From Pelargonium nanum (Eukaryota > Streptophyta > Magnoliopsida > Geraniales > Geraniaceae): DNA of 64,000 bases. Position 1 is the first letter of the stretch, and every line of letters starts with the position of its first letter. The notes below the pieces were generated by a model. The model was given only the letters and a program-made list of their open reading frames with translations, ran no database searches and had not been told where the DNA came from. Below are positions 22,440 through 34,400 of the stretch, piece by piece. Location of the stretch: the NCBI GenBank assembly GCA_036897485.1, contig JAYMTF010000042.1:1-64000 (forward strand), written 5' to 3'. The translations under genes and the position numbers were made by a program.

Positions 22440-23140
22440 TATTAATTCAAATCGAACGATAACAAAGACGACATAGAACCGAGGGCTCGAAAATCAATCC
22501 ATTTAGACAAGTCTGACAAAGAAATCTAAAACCTAACTAATTCGTGGGCTACTCAATCCAGAGACCAACCCAAAAATAAAAAAATTGAGTCACAAGGACT
22601 GAAACATCTCGAATAACCAAACCAAATGCACTTGAATCCTCCCTATCAACCTGAATTATCAAGTTGAAGGCATTAGAATCCTCCCATCCAGCATGAAGAG
22701 CACAAACAACTGACAACGATTGCACTTGAAGTTCAATGCGACCACGTGGGTGACTTTTCCAACGACCCCTCGCAACCATCGGGTCTACCATATGATTCGA
22801 CAATAAACTCGAAGACTGATTCGATGACTTTCGTCAAACCACCACCTTCCAAATCACTTTCTTCTTCTCTGCAACCGTCACCTGTTGCACTGCCAAACAC
22901 CAATAAAAACCCTTCCGCAAATCGACGCCGCACTACAAACCTTAACAACTTCTAACTTGCTATCAAAACAAGACTCGCTATCTAAACGAGAAATACCGCA
23001 ATTTGCTATATGCAAATCTAAGAGACTGTCGCCACTTTGAGAACCAAAAATAGCCATAGCCAACCAAAAACTCTAGCCGACTCTCAAAACAACATAGAGA
23101 AAGAAAGACAACACAAACTCTTATTAACTTTAATTCAATT
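22440..23140. repeat. Degraded dispersed repeat (copy 1)
   Basis: About 700 bp of non-coding sequence that recurs, with many differences, at about 63290-63715. Shared landmarks in order are 'acaagt.tgacaaagaaatc', 'aactaattcgtgg', 'gagtcacaa', 'gaataaccaaac', 'caagttga' and 'gactctcaaaac'. On the minus strand a broken frame reads 'ALHAGWEDSNAFNLIIQVDREDSSAFGLVIRDV', spaced like the third part of an RNase H domain. A LINE origin is possible but not proven. Confidence 0.5.
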
Positions 23141-23517
23141 AACTTAAATTATTAGTTATGTATACACCTCCACCCATTTATGGAAAAAAAAAGTTCCAAA
23201 ATAGCATGTGTATTATCCATTTTAATTTTAATTAGTTTTTTTCTTTTTTCTTTTGTACAAAAAGGCCTCAAGGGTGGAAAAACTATTTGATCACACATTT
23301 TTGCACAAGTCTCCACATCACCTGTTAACCTCACAATATATAGACAAAATTCTAAATTTTCATCATCACACATGCAAGTTCCATAGCAATGCATCCTCAA
23401 ATGCAAACCGCACATTCATGTTTCTCGAGCTATAGTGCCGGATTAACATCAATAAAACAGCAAAAACTCATTTCCATTTTCCATAAACTTCACTACCATA
23501 CCCAAAATCCCAAAACC

Positions 23518-23525
23518 TATATAAA
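23518..23525 (+). promoter_or_regulatory. TATA box of the RALF-like gene
   Basis: A perfect 'tatataaa' lies 46 bases upstream of the RALF-like ATG at 23572, so transcription should begin only a few bases before the start codon. The leader is A-rich. Confidence 0.6.
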
Positions 23526-23571
23526 CACAAAAACAAAACCACAACCAAACCATCACCAAAACAAATTGACA

Positions 23572-23811
23572 ATGGCAATCACCAAGCTGAAGTCAGTGCT
23601 CATGTGTTTGGCTCTCATTGCAAGCATGGTGATGCTAGAGATTAATCATGCAGAAGCTGGGCATGAAATACCCCAAGCAGCGGACCTAAGGGACAGACCC
23701 ACAAACCAGGATAGAAATCTAGCTGAGCAACCCCCGCAGGAGAATCCGCCGCTGGCTTATGCTAATGCATACCAGCGCGGTTGCAACAAGTATAATCGAT
23801 GCCGCAGCTAA
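23572..23811 (+). CDS. Short RALF-like secreted peptide with one cysteine pair
   Basis: A 79-residue single-exon protein. Residues 1-29 form a signal peptide (basic start, hydrophobic 'VLMCLALIASMVML', likely cut after 'HAEA'). The mature part is about 50 residues, polar and Pro/Gln rich, and ends 'AYANAYQRGCNKYNRCRS'. That end matches the RALF C-terminus 'ANPYxRGCxxxxRCR'. RALFs are secreted peptides sensed by CrRLK1L receptors such as FERONIA. Only Cys71 and Cys77 are present; the usual first cysteine pair, the 'YISY' receptor motif and the 'RRxL' processing site are absent. It could be a divergent RALF or a derived non-canonical ligand. A TATA box and A-rich leader sit directly upstream, which supports expression. 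Confidence 0.75.
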   Translation: MAITKLKSVLMCLALIASMVMLEINHAEAGHEIPQAADLRDRPTNQDRNLAEQPPQENPPLAYANAYQRGCNKYNRCRS

Positions 23812-24056
23812 TTAGCCTCTCATCTTCCGCCAATTATTGATAAAATTATATGGAGCAGTATTATATATTTGCGAATCATATATATGTGTACATTTATTGT
23901 AAATGTACTTTGATTTCTGTTTGTTTTGTTTGTTCGTGTTTGTTGCAACGTTGTAACTATGTGTTTAATGTAAGATAACATATCATATCCAGCATGTATA
24001 GTCGGTGAGGGCAAAGCATTTGTGTAATATTTTGTTATATAAAATAAAAATATATA

Positions 24057-24057
<1 letters not shown>

Positions 24058-24091
<34 letters not shown>
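24058..24091. repeat. (AT)n microsatellite
   Basis: An almost pure AT dinucleotide run of about 30 bases downstream of the RALF-like gene. Confidence 0.9.
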
Positions 24092-24093
<2 letters not shown>

Positions 24094-24330
24094 CAGTAAT
24101 GCTATATGTGCACAATTTTGTTAGTCAGAAATAATGATATAAAAAGTTTTATGTGTTTCAGTTTTCAAAATAATAATAAAAAATTTATGCTTTAATTGAT
24201 GAAATGTTTTTATTATTATAAGGGAGGTTATTGGTTCAAATCTATGTTAAACCCATTTATAACAATGAGGGTGTTGATAAAAAATTTGAAAATATTAATA
24301 ACTTGCCATAATTATGTTCAAAAGCTAGCT

Positions 24331-24448
24331 AGAGTCTCTCTGCTGACGCTATGGAGTGGATTATTTGAACTTAAAGGGGGTCTCAGATTAGAGTCTCTCT
24401 GCTGACGGTATGAGATTAATTATTTGAGTTTAAAGGAGAGTGCGACTT
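24331..24448. repeat. 59-bp direct repeat, two copies
   Basis: Both copies start 'agagtctctctgctgacg' and continue with 'tatttga' and 'ttaaagg'. They lie immediately left of the Mutator-type MITE upstream of PAA1. Confidence 0.8.
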
Positions 24449-25275
24449 TAAAAAATAGCTAGAGCGAAAATTTTATTTATAGTTAAATTATCAATGATCC
24501 TCCAACTGTACACTTTAATCACATGTGATTCTTTCTAAAATATGAGGTTTTGATCAAGGGTGGTTAATTACAATAGTTGGAGGATAATTTGTGATTGAAA
24601 ATAAAGTTAAAGGATCATGTGTGATTAAGGTGTATAGTTGGATGATCATTTGTGATTAAAAATAAAGTTAAAGGATCATATGTGATTAAGGTGTATAACT
24701 AGAGAATCATTTGTGATTAAAAATAATGTTAAATGATCATATGTGATTAAGGTGCATAGTTGGGAGATCATTGATAAAATTAACCCTTTTATTTAGGCAA
24801 TGTTTGATTGCATGACAAAAAATTTATTACAATTTTGGATATACGAGAAGTCAAGAATAAGAAACATAATGAAGGGTGATACGATAATTGAATTCACAAC
24901 CAATCACCATTTTACGGTAATTGAGCTACCCATATATATATACACACACTTAGAAACATACATGTTTATCCTTGAGTCTAATGAACAAAAAGAAAAATTA
25001 TGTAAAAAAATAGTTGGTTTTCATGAAAATGAATCATTCAACTATTTTGGGATTATAAAATAAAGTAGGAGGTATATTTCAATTTCCCATACAACTATCT
25101 AATTTAATCTACCATTAATAGCTAGAGTGCGACTTAAAAAAAAATTAGCTAGAGTGCGAAAATTTTATTTAGTTTATTACAATTTTGGACAGTACACAAC
25201 CAGTAGGGTATGAGAATAAGTAACAGAATGAAGGGTGATACGGTAAATGAGTAGACAACCAATCACCATTTGACC
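24437..25275. repeat. Diverged duplication upstream of PAA1
   Basis: Sequence on both sides of the MITE (24437-24479 and 24823-24915) recurs as one nearly continuous block at 25126-25275. Shared parts are 'gagtgcgactt', 'aaaattttattta', 'tttattacaattttgg', 'atgaagggtgatacg' and 'caaccaatcaccattt'. The right-hand copy ends about 130 bp before the PAA1 ATG and so lies in its promoter or leader. Confidence 0.7.
24480..24786. mobile_element. Mutator-type MITE with internal 61-bp repeats
   Basis: Flanked on both sides by the exact 9-bp direct repeat 'ttttattta' (24471-24479 and 24787-24795), the target-site length of Mutator-like elements. The ends are long inverted repeats of about 45-50 bp: left 'ttatcaatgatcctccaact', right the inverse, 'agttgggagatcattgata'. 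The interior holds 3.3 tandem copies of a 61-bp unit (24576, 24637, 24698, partial at 24759), each containing 'tttgtgatt' and 'gtgattaaggtg'. No coding capacity. It lies about 620 bp upstream of the PAA1 start. Confidence 0.75.
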
Positions 25276-25407
25276 ACACTCACTCCCGCTCCCAGTCCAA
25301 TCTGCAACGCGAGCCGATGCTGCTTCAGATTGAGAGGCTAACAGAAAGATAAAGCGGAGACTCTGTAGATAGGCAGACATTTCATCGAACACCTGTTATG
25401 CTCTGAA

Positions 25408-28400
25408 ATGGAGTCCACACTTTCAAAACCCCTATCCAATTCCTCCATCAGCCCCTTTCTCTTTCGTCTCCACCGCCATTTCTCCACAATCCCTCCGACT
25501 CACCACCACTATCCTCTCGGTCAGCTCCTCACGCGCCGCCTCAGATGCGCCGGTAGCAGCAAAAACAGCGCCAAGCACCTTCCCGCAGCCAATGCTTTCG
25601 GTTCGGCGCCTTTCAAATCTCTGAGGTCTCTCAGCGCGGTTGTGCCTCCTGTTCGGCTTCATGTGCAGTGCGTATCGAGCTCAGCTGCCTCGTTTGCGTC
25701 AGGCGGGGGTGGCGGCGAGAGGAGAGGAGGTGGAGGAGGCGACGGGAATGGTGACGGAGGAGATGGACAGGCCAAAGCTGCGGCGGGGGCGGAGGAGGCT
25801 GCGGCCATGGGCAGTGACGTGATTATACTTGATGTTGGAGTATGTAGCACACTCTTCTCTGTACTCAATTGGAAATGTATGTAGGTTTGTGGATTTTGCT
25901 CAATTTGTGTAGCTGTGACTGGCAGGGAATGTCGTGTGGTGGATGTGCATCGAGTGTAAAGAAAATTCTAGAGAGTCTGGTAAGTTTCTCTCTTCTTCTA
26001 ATTTTCTCCCGATGTTCAAGTTGATGTGTTTATAATTTTAGAGGACTGGCTTTGCTATCTTTGCCAGTGCAGAATTAGTTGAATTTATGCTTGACTATCT
26101 CAATCTTCAATAGTTTGACTCCAGAACCTACATTTCTGTCTAATTCCTAATCCAAAGCCAGCATACATGAATTTATCTTTACGTGCGTGTAGGTCTTTAA
26201 CAACTATTTTCAATCTGGCTTACTAGTGTTTGTACAGTGCTAAAATGGGAGAAAAAAATACAGGCAAGTGAATTGTTAAAAGTGAATTAGTTTAGCGAGT
26301 ATAAGTTGTTAAAATTTAAAGTTGTAGTTTTCTCTAAAGAGACGGGGATCTACATCGACAATTGAAGTTATGTATATTTTGGAAGCATTGTTTGGGTCTT
26401 ATGCAATGTAATCTCAACTGATAATTCATTGCATAATAATAAAAGTAAGTCTTAAGCAAATGAGGATGGAATTTATGCCCCCCTTTCAAGTCTGCATAAT
26501 AAAAAACAATCTTAGCTGCATGTCTTCTTTTCTAGCATTGCATTCTGATTCATGAAAGAGCTAAGTCCATTTCTTGTTGGCTAAATATTATGTTTCTTGA
26601 ATTTAACTAAATTAAGATTTTTACAGCCACAAGTGTCATCTGCCAGTGTCAATCTCACGACAGAGACAGCAATTGTATGGCCTGCATCTGATGCCAAGGC
26701 TACCCCGAACTGGCAAAAGCAGTTAGGAGAAGCACTCGCAAAGCATTTAACTAGTTGCGGTTTTCAGTCTAACCTTCGAGGTAATCATGATACTTGTTAT
26801 TATTATGATTTAGTTGTGAATTGCATGCCATTTATCAATTTCAAGTTTTATGCTTTTTGAATAATCTTCTTCAATAGTGTGTCTATTTATGCTTTACTGA
26901 GAAAGCATGCTGGAAAACTGAAGAAAAAAGCTTTGAAAATCTCTGCTTTATCACAATCATGATTATGATGACCATTAAATTATTAGTTTTTCCAACTATT
27001 AAATCATTGTCAATACTAAGAGTTCATGTATCATAGAATGTTTATATGGTGCTGATGGAGATCCTACACCACTAGTTTTGCTTTCTATTATGTAATACTT
27101 AGTGGTGGTTTGCCTTGATGTTGGGGGCCTCACTCATAATACCTGATGTAATGCATGGCTGGTTCTATAGTTGTAATAGTTACTTTGTAGGCTATAGGAA
27201 GAACAACCATCTCACAAGTTCTCTTTTTGTTTTTTAACCTTCTCTTTTTCATTGAACTTTGAAATGTTTGATCAACTGGAGATGTGAGCTAGGATTCAAC
27301 ATTTAAGGATTGAATTTTTTGTTGAGCTTTAGGATTCAATATAAGTGAACTTGTAAGAGCTAAATGCATCTAGTATCTACATCGTTTATCAAGATGACAC
27401 TAAGCACTTCTGAATTTAAGTGAGAATGGATGTTATTTGGGGTTTTCATATAATTTTCATGAATCTTGGTGGGTAAGTGGCAGGTGAGGGAGCCATTGAA
27501 GGAGATATTATGCAATAGAAATGCAAAAGATTTCTAGTGAGGAGCAACCGTAATTACTTATGGTATGTCTCTAATTCATTAGGTTTTCAATTTTACACCC
27601 TCTTGCTTACATTTTAGACTTATATGAACCCCTTGTCCACTATTGTAGATTTGAGAGGATAGGTTTACTCAACTTAATGTTATGGTTTCTCCCTTCAATA
27701 GGTGAGTTTCAGCAGCTACTTGTGGATTGGTTGGAGAGAGACATCTTTGTTGCTGGGGAGACCATTCACTGACAATTTGGTGTTGTACTATCTGAGTTTA
27801 GCAACTTGTTAGTGATAATTGAAACTTAGGATTTCATCCTTTTAGTGTTCACTGTACTCCACAAGACCATGGACTGAAACTGAATGTTCTGCTTTGTAAT
27901 CCACTAATCTACTTTAAGCATTATGGTTCAAATGGATTATGATTATGGTGATAAGTTTACTTGAAATAAGTGGATGTGTCCTTAAGAAACCTCATTTATC
28001 GTTTCATGTAAGCTATTGTAAGGTTGTGCATGTGTGAGCTATGTATCAGATTCTCATGTCAAAATTAGGTTTCTAGAGCATCCAAATGTGATCTCAGTAA
28101 AGACATTTGCTATATGACTACTGGAAGAATCATTAACAAATAATTCTCTCATAACTATTGTCCTTTTCATGGAAAAAATCATTTTGATTGGGGTGACATA
28201 CAATGAACCCATCTGCTTGCCCTCATTTTTAAGGCTTCTGCCGGCAGGCAGGGGATGATGACTGAAAGGTTAAAAAAAAGTCAATGGTGGTGACTTATTG
28301 TCAAATGGTTGAATGAACTACCACTTTTCGTTACTGTTACCCGGAGCTTCTTTGCATAAGAGATGCTAGTTTCTTGTATTGGAAGATTAATAGGATACTT

Positions 28401-31400
28401 TAGATGGGGTTTACTATGCTTGGATTGCTGAGGATGGAATATTAGAGCATTTTACTTTTTTTTTTCTTCAATGATTTTTCTTCTTCTTTTGATATGATAT
28501 CTGCTACTTAATGTATGAATTTACTAAGTTAAAACTGCACATTGGTGCTGGGCATGTTAAATTGAGTTCAGCACAACTTTATAATTCATGGTATTTGTCT
28601 TGGAAATGTGCATCCAATGCACCTTTTGGTTTATATCTTTACCTTACATATGATACCCTGAATAACATTTCTCATTAGATTTGTCTTTAGATTTTATACC
28701 ATTTTCTCGTAAAAGGAATGTGGACGCAATAATTCTGTGTCTTCATTTAGCCAGAAGTTTGTACTCCCTTGAAAGGAGTAAATAGAATTATTCGCTTCTT
28801 GGCTGAGTAGAAGTTTACTCAATGCAAGGTGATTACCTTATTACCTTTAAATGGCTTTAACCTTGTTTATAACCACCACATAATATATCCACTTTGAATG
28901 GCCAAATTCTTGATATGCTCTTGCTGATCTCTTACACCGTCTTTACTTTTTGCTTCTCTCCAGATTCAGGGGGAGACAAGTTCTTCAAAATGTTTGAAGG
29001 AAAGATGGATGAAAAGCGTAAACGCCTGAAAGCAAGTGGTAGGTTTCTTGTCTTGTCTTCAATCTATTTCTGTTTTACACCTCAGATTTGTTAGCGTATT
29101 ATTTCAAACAGTGTGGGAGCACACGTATGCTGAAAATAACTCTGCCCCAAAGTGCACGGCTAAATCCTTACGTAATTACAGGTCGCGAGCTTGCTGTCTC
29201 CTGGGCATTATGTGCTGTGTGCCTCATAGGCCATCTTTCCCATTTTGGTGGAGCTAAGGCTTCATGGATACATGCATTTCATTCCACAGGATTTCATCTG
29301 TCTTTGTCTTTATTTGCGTTGCTTGGTCCTGGCCGTCAACTAATCATTGATGGCATGAAAAGTCTATTCAAAGGAGCTCCAAACATGAACACTTTAGTTG
29401 GCCTGGGGGCTTTATCATCATTTACTGTCAGTTCAATAGCTGCCTTCATACCAACACTGGTATATATCTTTGCTTTTGCTCTTGTTCCATCAATATATTA
29501 CTTATCAAAGATGAATATACAGAATATTGTATATCGTATAATGTATGAGGCGGTTTTAGCTGTCCATATTTTTAGTGTGTTATGGGAATAGGCTGACGGT
29601 ATACCAACTCTTCATGAATGCCTATTACATAACTTGATTTCAAAGTTTAAGCGCGAGGAGTTAATTTGCATTCTTGTTCTTTTTACCTTCCTGTTACTTT
29701 TTCTTTTTGTTGATATTGGTATCTTATCAGTGTACATGACATCTCTCTTACTCCTGCTAGCTATTTGCACTTTGTGAAAGTCCCTATTCTTCACCTTAAC
29801 CTTCATATGAGGGTTTTATTTTCAGAATTGGGAGACTGAGCATGAGAATGATAATATGTTTTGATGCTTTAATCATCTTTAATGATATTTTTTATGCAGG
29901 GCTGGAAGGCATTCTTTGAGGAACCGATTATGTTAATATCATTTGTCTTGTTAGGAAGGAATCTTGAGCAGAGAGCTAAAATCAAAGCTACCAGTGATAT
30001 GACAGGACTCTTAAGTATTTTACCGTCAAAAGCCCGTCTCTTGGTCGATGGTGATATAGAAGAGTCACGCTCAATTGTTGAAGTTCCTTGTAACAATCTC
30101 TCTGTTGGAGATCAAGTTGTTGTACTGCCTGGAGTAAGTATATTCAACTTGGCCTTCACCAGCATATTAAGTTGTACTTTCCTCTATCTTTATTTCATTG
30201 GCGGGTAAATCTTAATGAGTTCTTATTTTGTAGATTTTGCCTACTATTTGACGCTCTTTACTATTTGGTTCACTGATTGTTGAATGGGATTGTTTACTTA
30301 TAGTATTCCTTACTCTTAGGACCGTGTTCCAGCAGATGGAATTGTCAGAGCTGGCAGAAGCACAATTGATGAGTCAAGTTTCACTGGAGAACCATTACCA
30401 GTGACTAAATTACCTGGGGTAATACTCTTTAATTACATTTCATTAATTATTTATAAAAAATTTCCACCCATGTATAATATTGTCTTCTAATGATTACGAT
30501 GTTGTGTACTTGGGTGCTATTCTCCACAATGTTTTTTACCCCATTATCTTTCTTGTGCATTTATTTTCACACAAGTAATTTGTCCAGGCATGTATCAGTT
30601 TCACGACAGTTATAGCTGCTTATTTCCTTTCACATTATCATTACTATATTGACTTTCATGTCTGTGCTAGAGTCAAGTTGCAGCTGGAAGTATAAACTTG
30701 AATGGAACTCTTACAGTTGAAGTGCGGAGACCAGGAGGGGAGACTGCAATGGGAGACATTGTCCGATTGGTGGAAGAAGCGCAGAGTAGGGAAGCTCCAG
30801 TACAGCGGTTGGCTGACAAGGTTCCCCCTTCTAAATTTTGTCTCACTAGTAAAGTTGTATTCGTAATATATAGTTCTTAGAATACAAAGGGATATCTTAT
30901 CAGATGTAGGTTGTGTAAGCTTATGGTTCTTTATTCCGTCATGTAGCAGCAACTTTCCTGAGTATTTTTCTTGAGTTATCAATGTGTATTTTTTGAATAG
31001 ATGCTACAACAACTATCTATTTAACTTGTCTTTGCCTATTGAAAATGATTTTAAACGGTTATGTTTCATCTAGATCAGGTGTAGAAAAGTAAGTAATATC
31101 CACAGGATCATTTAGTCGGGGACTTTTTTTTTTTGTCAGAGTATGAAGTTCAAGTTGCTTTAAGCAACAAATGGAATTAAAAAGATTTGAACTATGGTCT
31201 TCATGCTGAGGATTGAAAGTATTTGAGAATGATTCAGTATGATCAGGTTGTTCAATAAAATCAGAAATATGAAATTGCTAGGTATGAGAACCTGTTAGGT
31301 TATTTAATTGTAAGATAAAGGACAACTATTTCTTCCAGTGCTATCCTCAACCTTTATGTATCGTCATGATCTTTGTCTTCCCTTATTTTACTTTATTTCT

Positions 31401-34400
31401 AGGCCATGTAAAAATATGTGAGATAGTAAGAATAATTGCTACATGACCCTTAGAGACAGATTTGAAAGAGAAAGAGAATTTGGCATCACTTTTGAAATCA
31501 TTGTGGCCCACTCGTGCTCGTTCTCATTCTAGTTATGAGAGTGGTCCTTGTACTTAAATTATTGATGAAAGCTAGCACTGAGGAATATTACTATGTTTGT
31601 TGTGATTGTAGTAGTCATAAAGGAGCAGGACATTATAGGGTACACAGAATTCAAAGATGAGAGAAAGTAGTATTTGTTTGGGGTTTTGATGAAGGGTCAG
31701 AAGGGCAGCTAATTTCTGGGGCTTTAATCCTGAAGAGTAAATTAACTCGGGAATAAGACTCAGCACAATATAATGTATATACAAGTATCTGTTCAGATCC
31801 TTGAGAAAGAGGTAGATAGAGTTGTCATTTGGTTCTGTATCCAACAGAGTGTATATGTGCCTTTTTGAGGCACAGGATTACAACATGAAGGAGGCTTTGG
31901 TGGCTCTCCCAACTCAATGCACCAATTAAGTATAAATGTCTTAGTGAACTCGTTGTTCTTTCTGTTTTTCTGATTCATATGTTATGAGTCAGCTAAGATC
32001 TCTAAGGCAGTTTACTTGATAACTATTAATAACACTGCTTCACCGTTCTCTTTTTTTTTTCTTCCCATTTTGCCAGGTGTCTGGGCACTTTACTTATGGA
32101 GTAATGGCACTTTCTGCTGCAACATTTATTTTCTGGAACCTTTTTGGTGCACAAACTCTACCTTCTGCATTTTATCAAGGAAGTCCAATTTCGTTGGCAC
32201 TGCAGCTCTCTTGCAGTGTTCTGGTAATTCAATAATCCAATCCCAAACTTTGTTTTTCCTTGTTTTTAGATTGCATTTTAATTATTAAAGGTTAATTATG
32301 ATCATTCCATAGTGTTGTATAATTTCCAGGTTGTTGCTTGTCCTTGTGCACTTGGCTTAGCCACACCTACTGCAGTGCTGGTAACCTCCATGCGAACACT
32401 ACCAAACTTCCATGTTACTAGATAAATTTTGGGTAAACTTACATTTGATTAGCACTACAACTGATATGGTGTATCCCTAGGTTGGAACTTCGTTAGGGGC
32501 TACAAAAGGCTTACTTTTGCGTGGAGGAAGTATATTGGAGAAGTTTTCAATGGTGGACACTGTTGTTTTTGATAAAACCGGGACTTTAACTGTTGGCAAA
32601 CCTGTTGTGACAAAGATTGTGACTTGCGGACACACAAATAATCAAGATACAGAGTTAAGGTGCGGACCGGGATTGTCATTCTTATTGTATCACTAAAATT
32701 TTGTTCGGAATCGTTATATTCAGCCTGCTAAATTTTGGTTATATATTTTGAAATATAAAGTGACTCTTATGTAATAATTGCTTTAGGATTTATGCTCATC
32801 GCTGTATGTAGTATAGCTATTAAAATTTGATGCACCGGAAGTTGTGTTTTACTTGAAAGTTAAATATGTCTGAGGTTTCTATACACTGCATTTTTTATAT
32901 GCTTTGCTGTTAAGAAGGTAATGAAACTCGTCTTTCGATGCAGAGAAGATGTGAATGATATGTGGTCAGAAACTGAGATATTGAGGCTAGCCGCTGGAGT
33001 AGAAGCAAATACAATTCATCCTGTTGGTAAAGCAATCGTGGAAGCTGCTCAGGTTGCCAAGGCACAGAGTGTGAAGGTACCAGTTTCTCTAGTTCATAAG
33101 TTGTTCTAGTCTAGCTGGCTATTGTTACCTGGAAGCGTGTAAATTGTTTAACTATCTGGCTAAGGGGCGAGTGTTTTCCAAATTATTTGTAACCATTAGA
33201 ATTGTACGATTTATCATGGCTCTTCTTAGGTGGGGCATATCATGAGGGTCAACACCTTTATAATTTCTTTCACTCTGAAAACTTTCAATGCATTCAAGTT
33301 TTTCTTTCACATTCTTTTCACCTTTGTGATATATATGTCCTCTTCTATGGTGTTCCTTCTAATGAAATAGTCTATTCACTATTTTCATGAGTGCAGATCA
33401 AGATGTTTTGTTATTATGCATAGTTCATTGATGATTAAACATCACAGGTGGCAGATGGAACATTCTTGGAGGAACCTGGGTCTGGTGCTGTAGCTACAGT
33501 TGAGAACAAGAAGGTTTCTGTGGGGACACTAGATTGGGTTCAAAGGTACAGTAGTTATTATTGGTTGTGCTTGTACATTTTTCACACGATAATTATTCAC
33601 AACCATTATTCCTTACAGAATAAAACGGACGGGAATTTGTTAAGTAACACACTCTCTGTTATGGGCTCCGTACTCTGGCCAGCCTGGCAGTATGTCTGAC
33701 ATTTATATAATCATTTTACAGAAATAAACTATTTTGGCATTGTTTTTCATAATAATTCTTAAGAGCTATTCAAAAATTGTGCTTTACAATTAATTTCTTT
33801 CTTCTAAATGATAGTACTGTTTTGTTTTCTCTCCCTTGTGCAGGCAGGGAGTGACTGGGAATCCATTTGAAGAAATGGAGGAGCCTAGGAATCAATCTGT
33901 GGTCTATGTTGGAGTAGATCGTGATCTTGTTGGGCTTATTTATTTCGAGGATCAGATCAGGGAGGATGCAGGACATGTTGTTCAATCTCTTTCAAGGCAA
34001 GGAGTTAGTGTATACATGTTGTCTGGGGACAAAAGGAATAGCGCTGAGTATGTTGCTTCAGTTGTAGGCATTCCAAAAGAAAAGGTCAGAAATTCCCAAC
34101 TATATCTATTTCTAAGAATTCCACCCCCATTCACTCACCCACCCACACACAATAAAACAACTTGGTCTAAAATTCGAGTATTTGTCAATCACCTTTGTCG
34201 GAGCTGCATTTCTTGACTGGTATTTTTGAACTGCTTTAAGTGGAGTATGAGAAAACCTACCTGACTGTTGATATGTCCCAAGTCGATTAAATGAATACTG
34301 AGTAGATTGTACTCTCTTTAGATACTAGTTGAACCCTCAACCTATCAGCTTAGGCTTTGGGGTTGGAGGAAATTTGACACCAACACTTCTAGTCTAATTA

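Larger units (their letters stand above)
23812..24479. other. 3' region of the RALF-like gene and AT-rich spacer
   Basis: Contains the likely 3'UTR, an (AT)n microsatellite at about 24058-24091 and a 59-bp direct repeat in two copies (24331-24389 and 24390-24448), both starting 'agagtctctctgctgacg'. No gene is seen. Confidence 0.6.

Noticed and set aside
22733-22955. Overlapping small frames near 22.8 kb as a gene
   Set aside because: They lie in a decayed dispersed repeat that recurs at 63.3 kb, and no continuous domain is present.
25659-25868. Antisense open frame over the first PAA1 exon
   Set aside because: It is the complement of the Gly-rich and Ser-rich transit and linker region, with biased composition and no family match.
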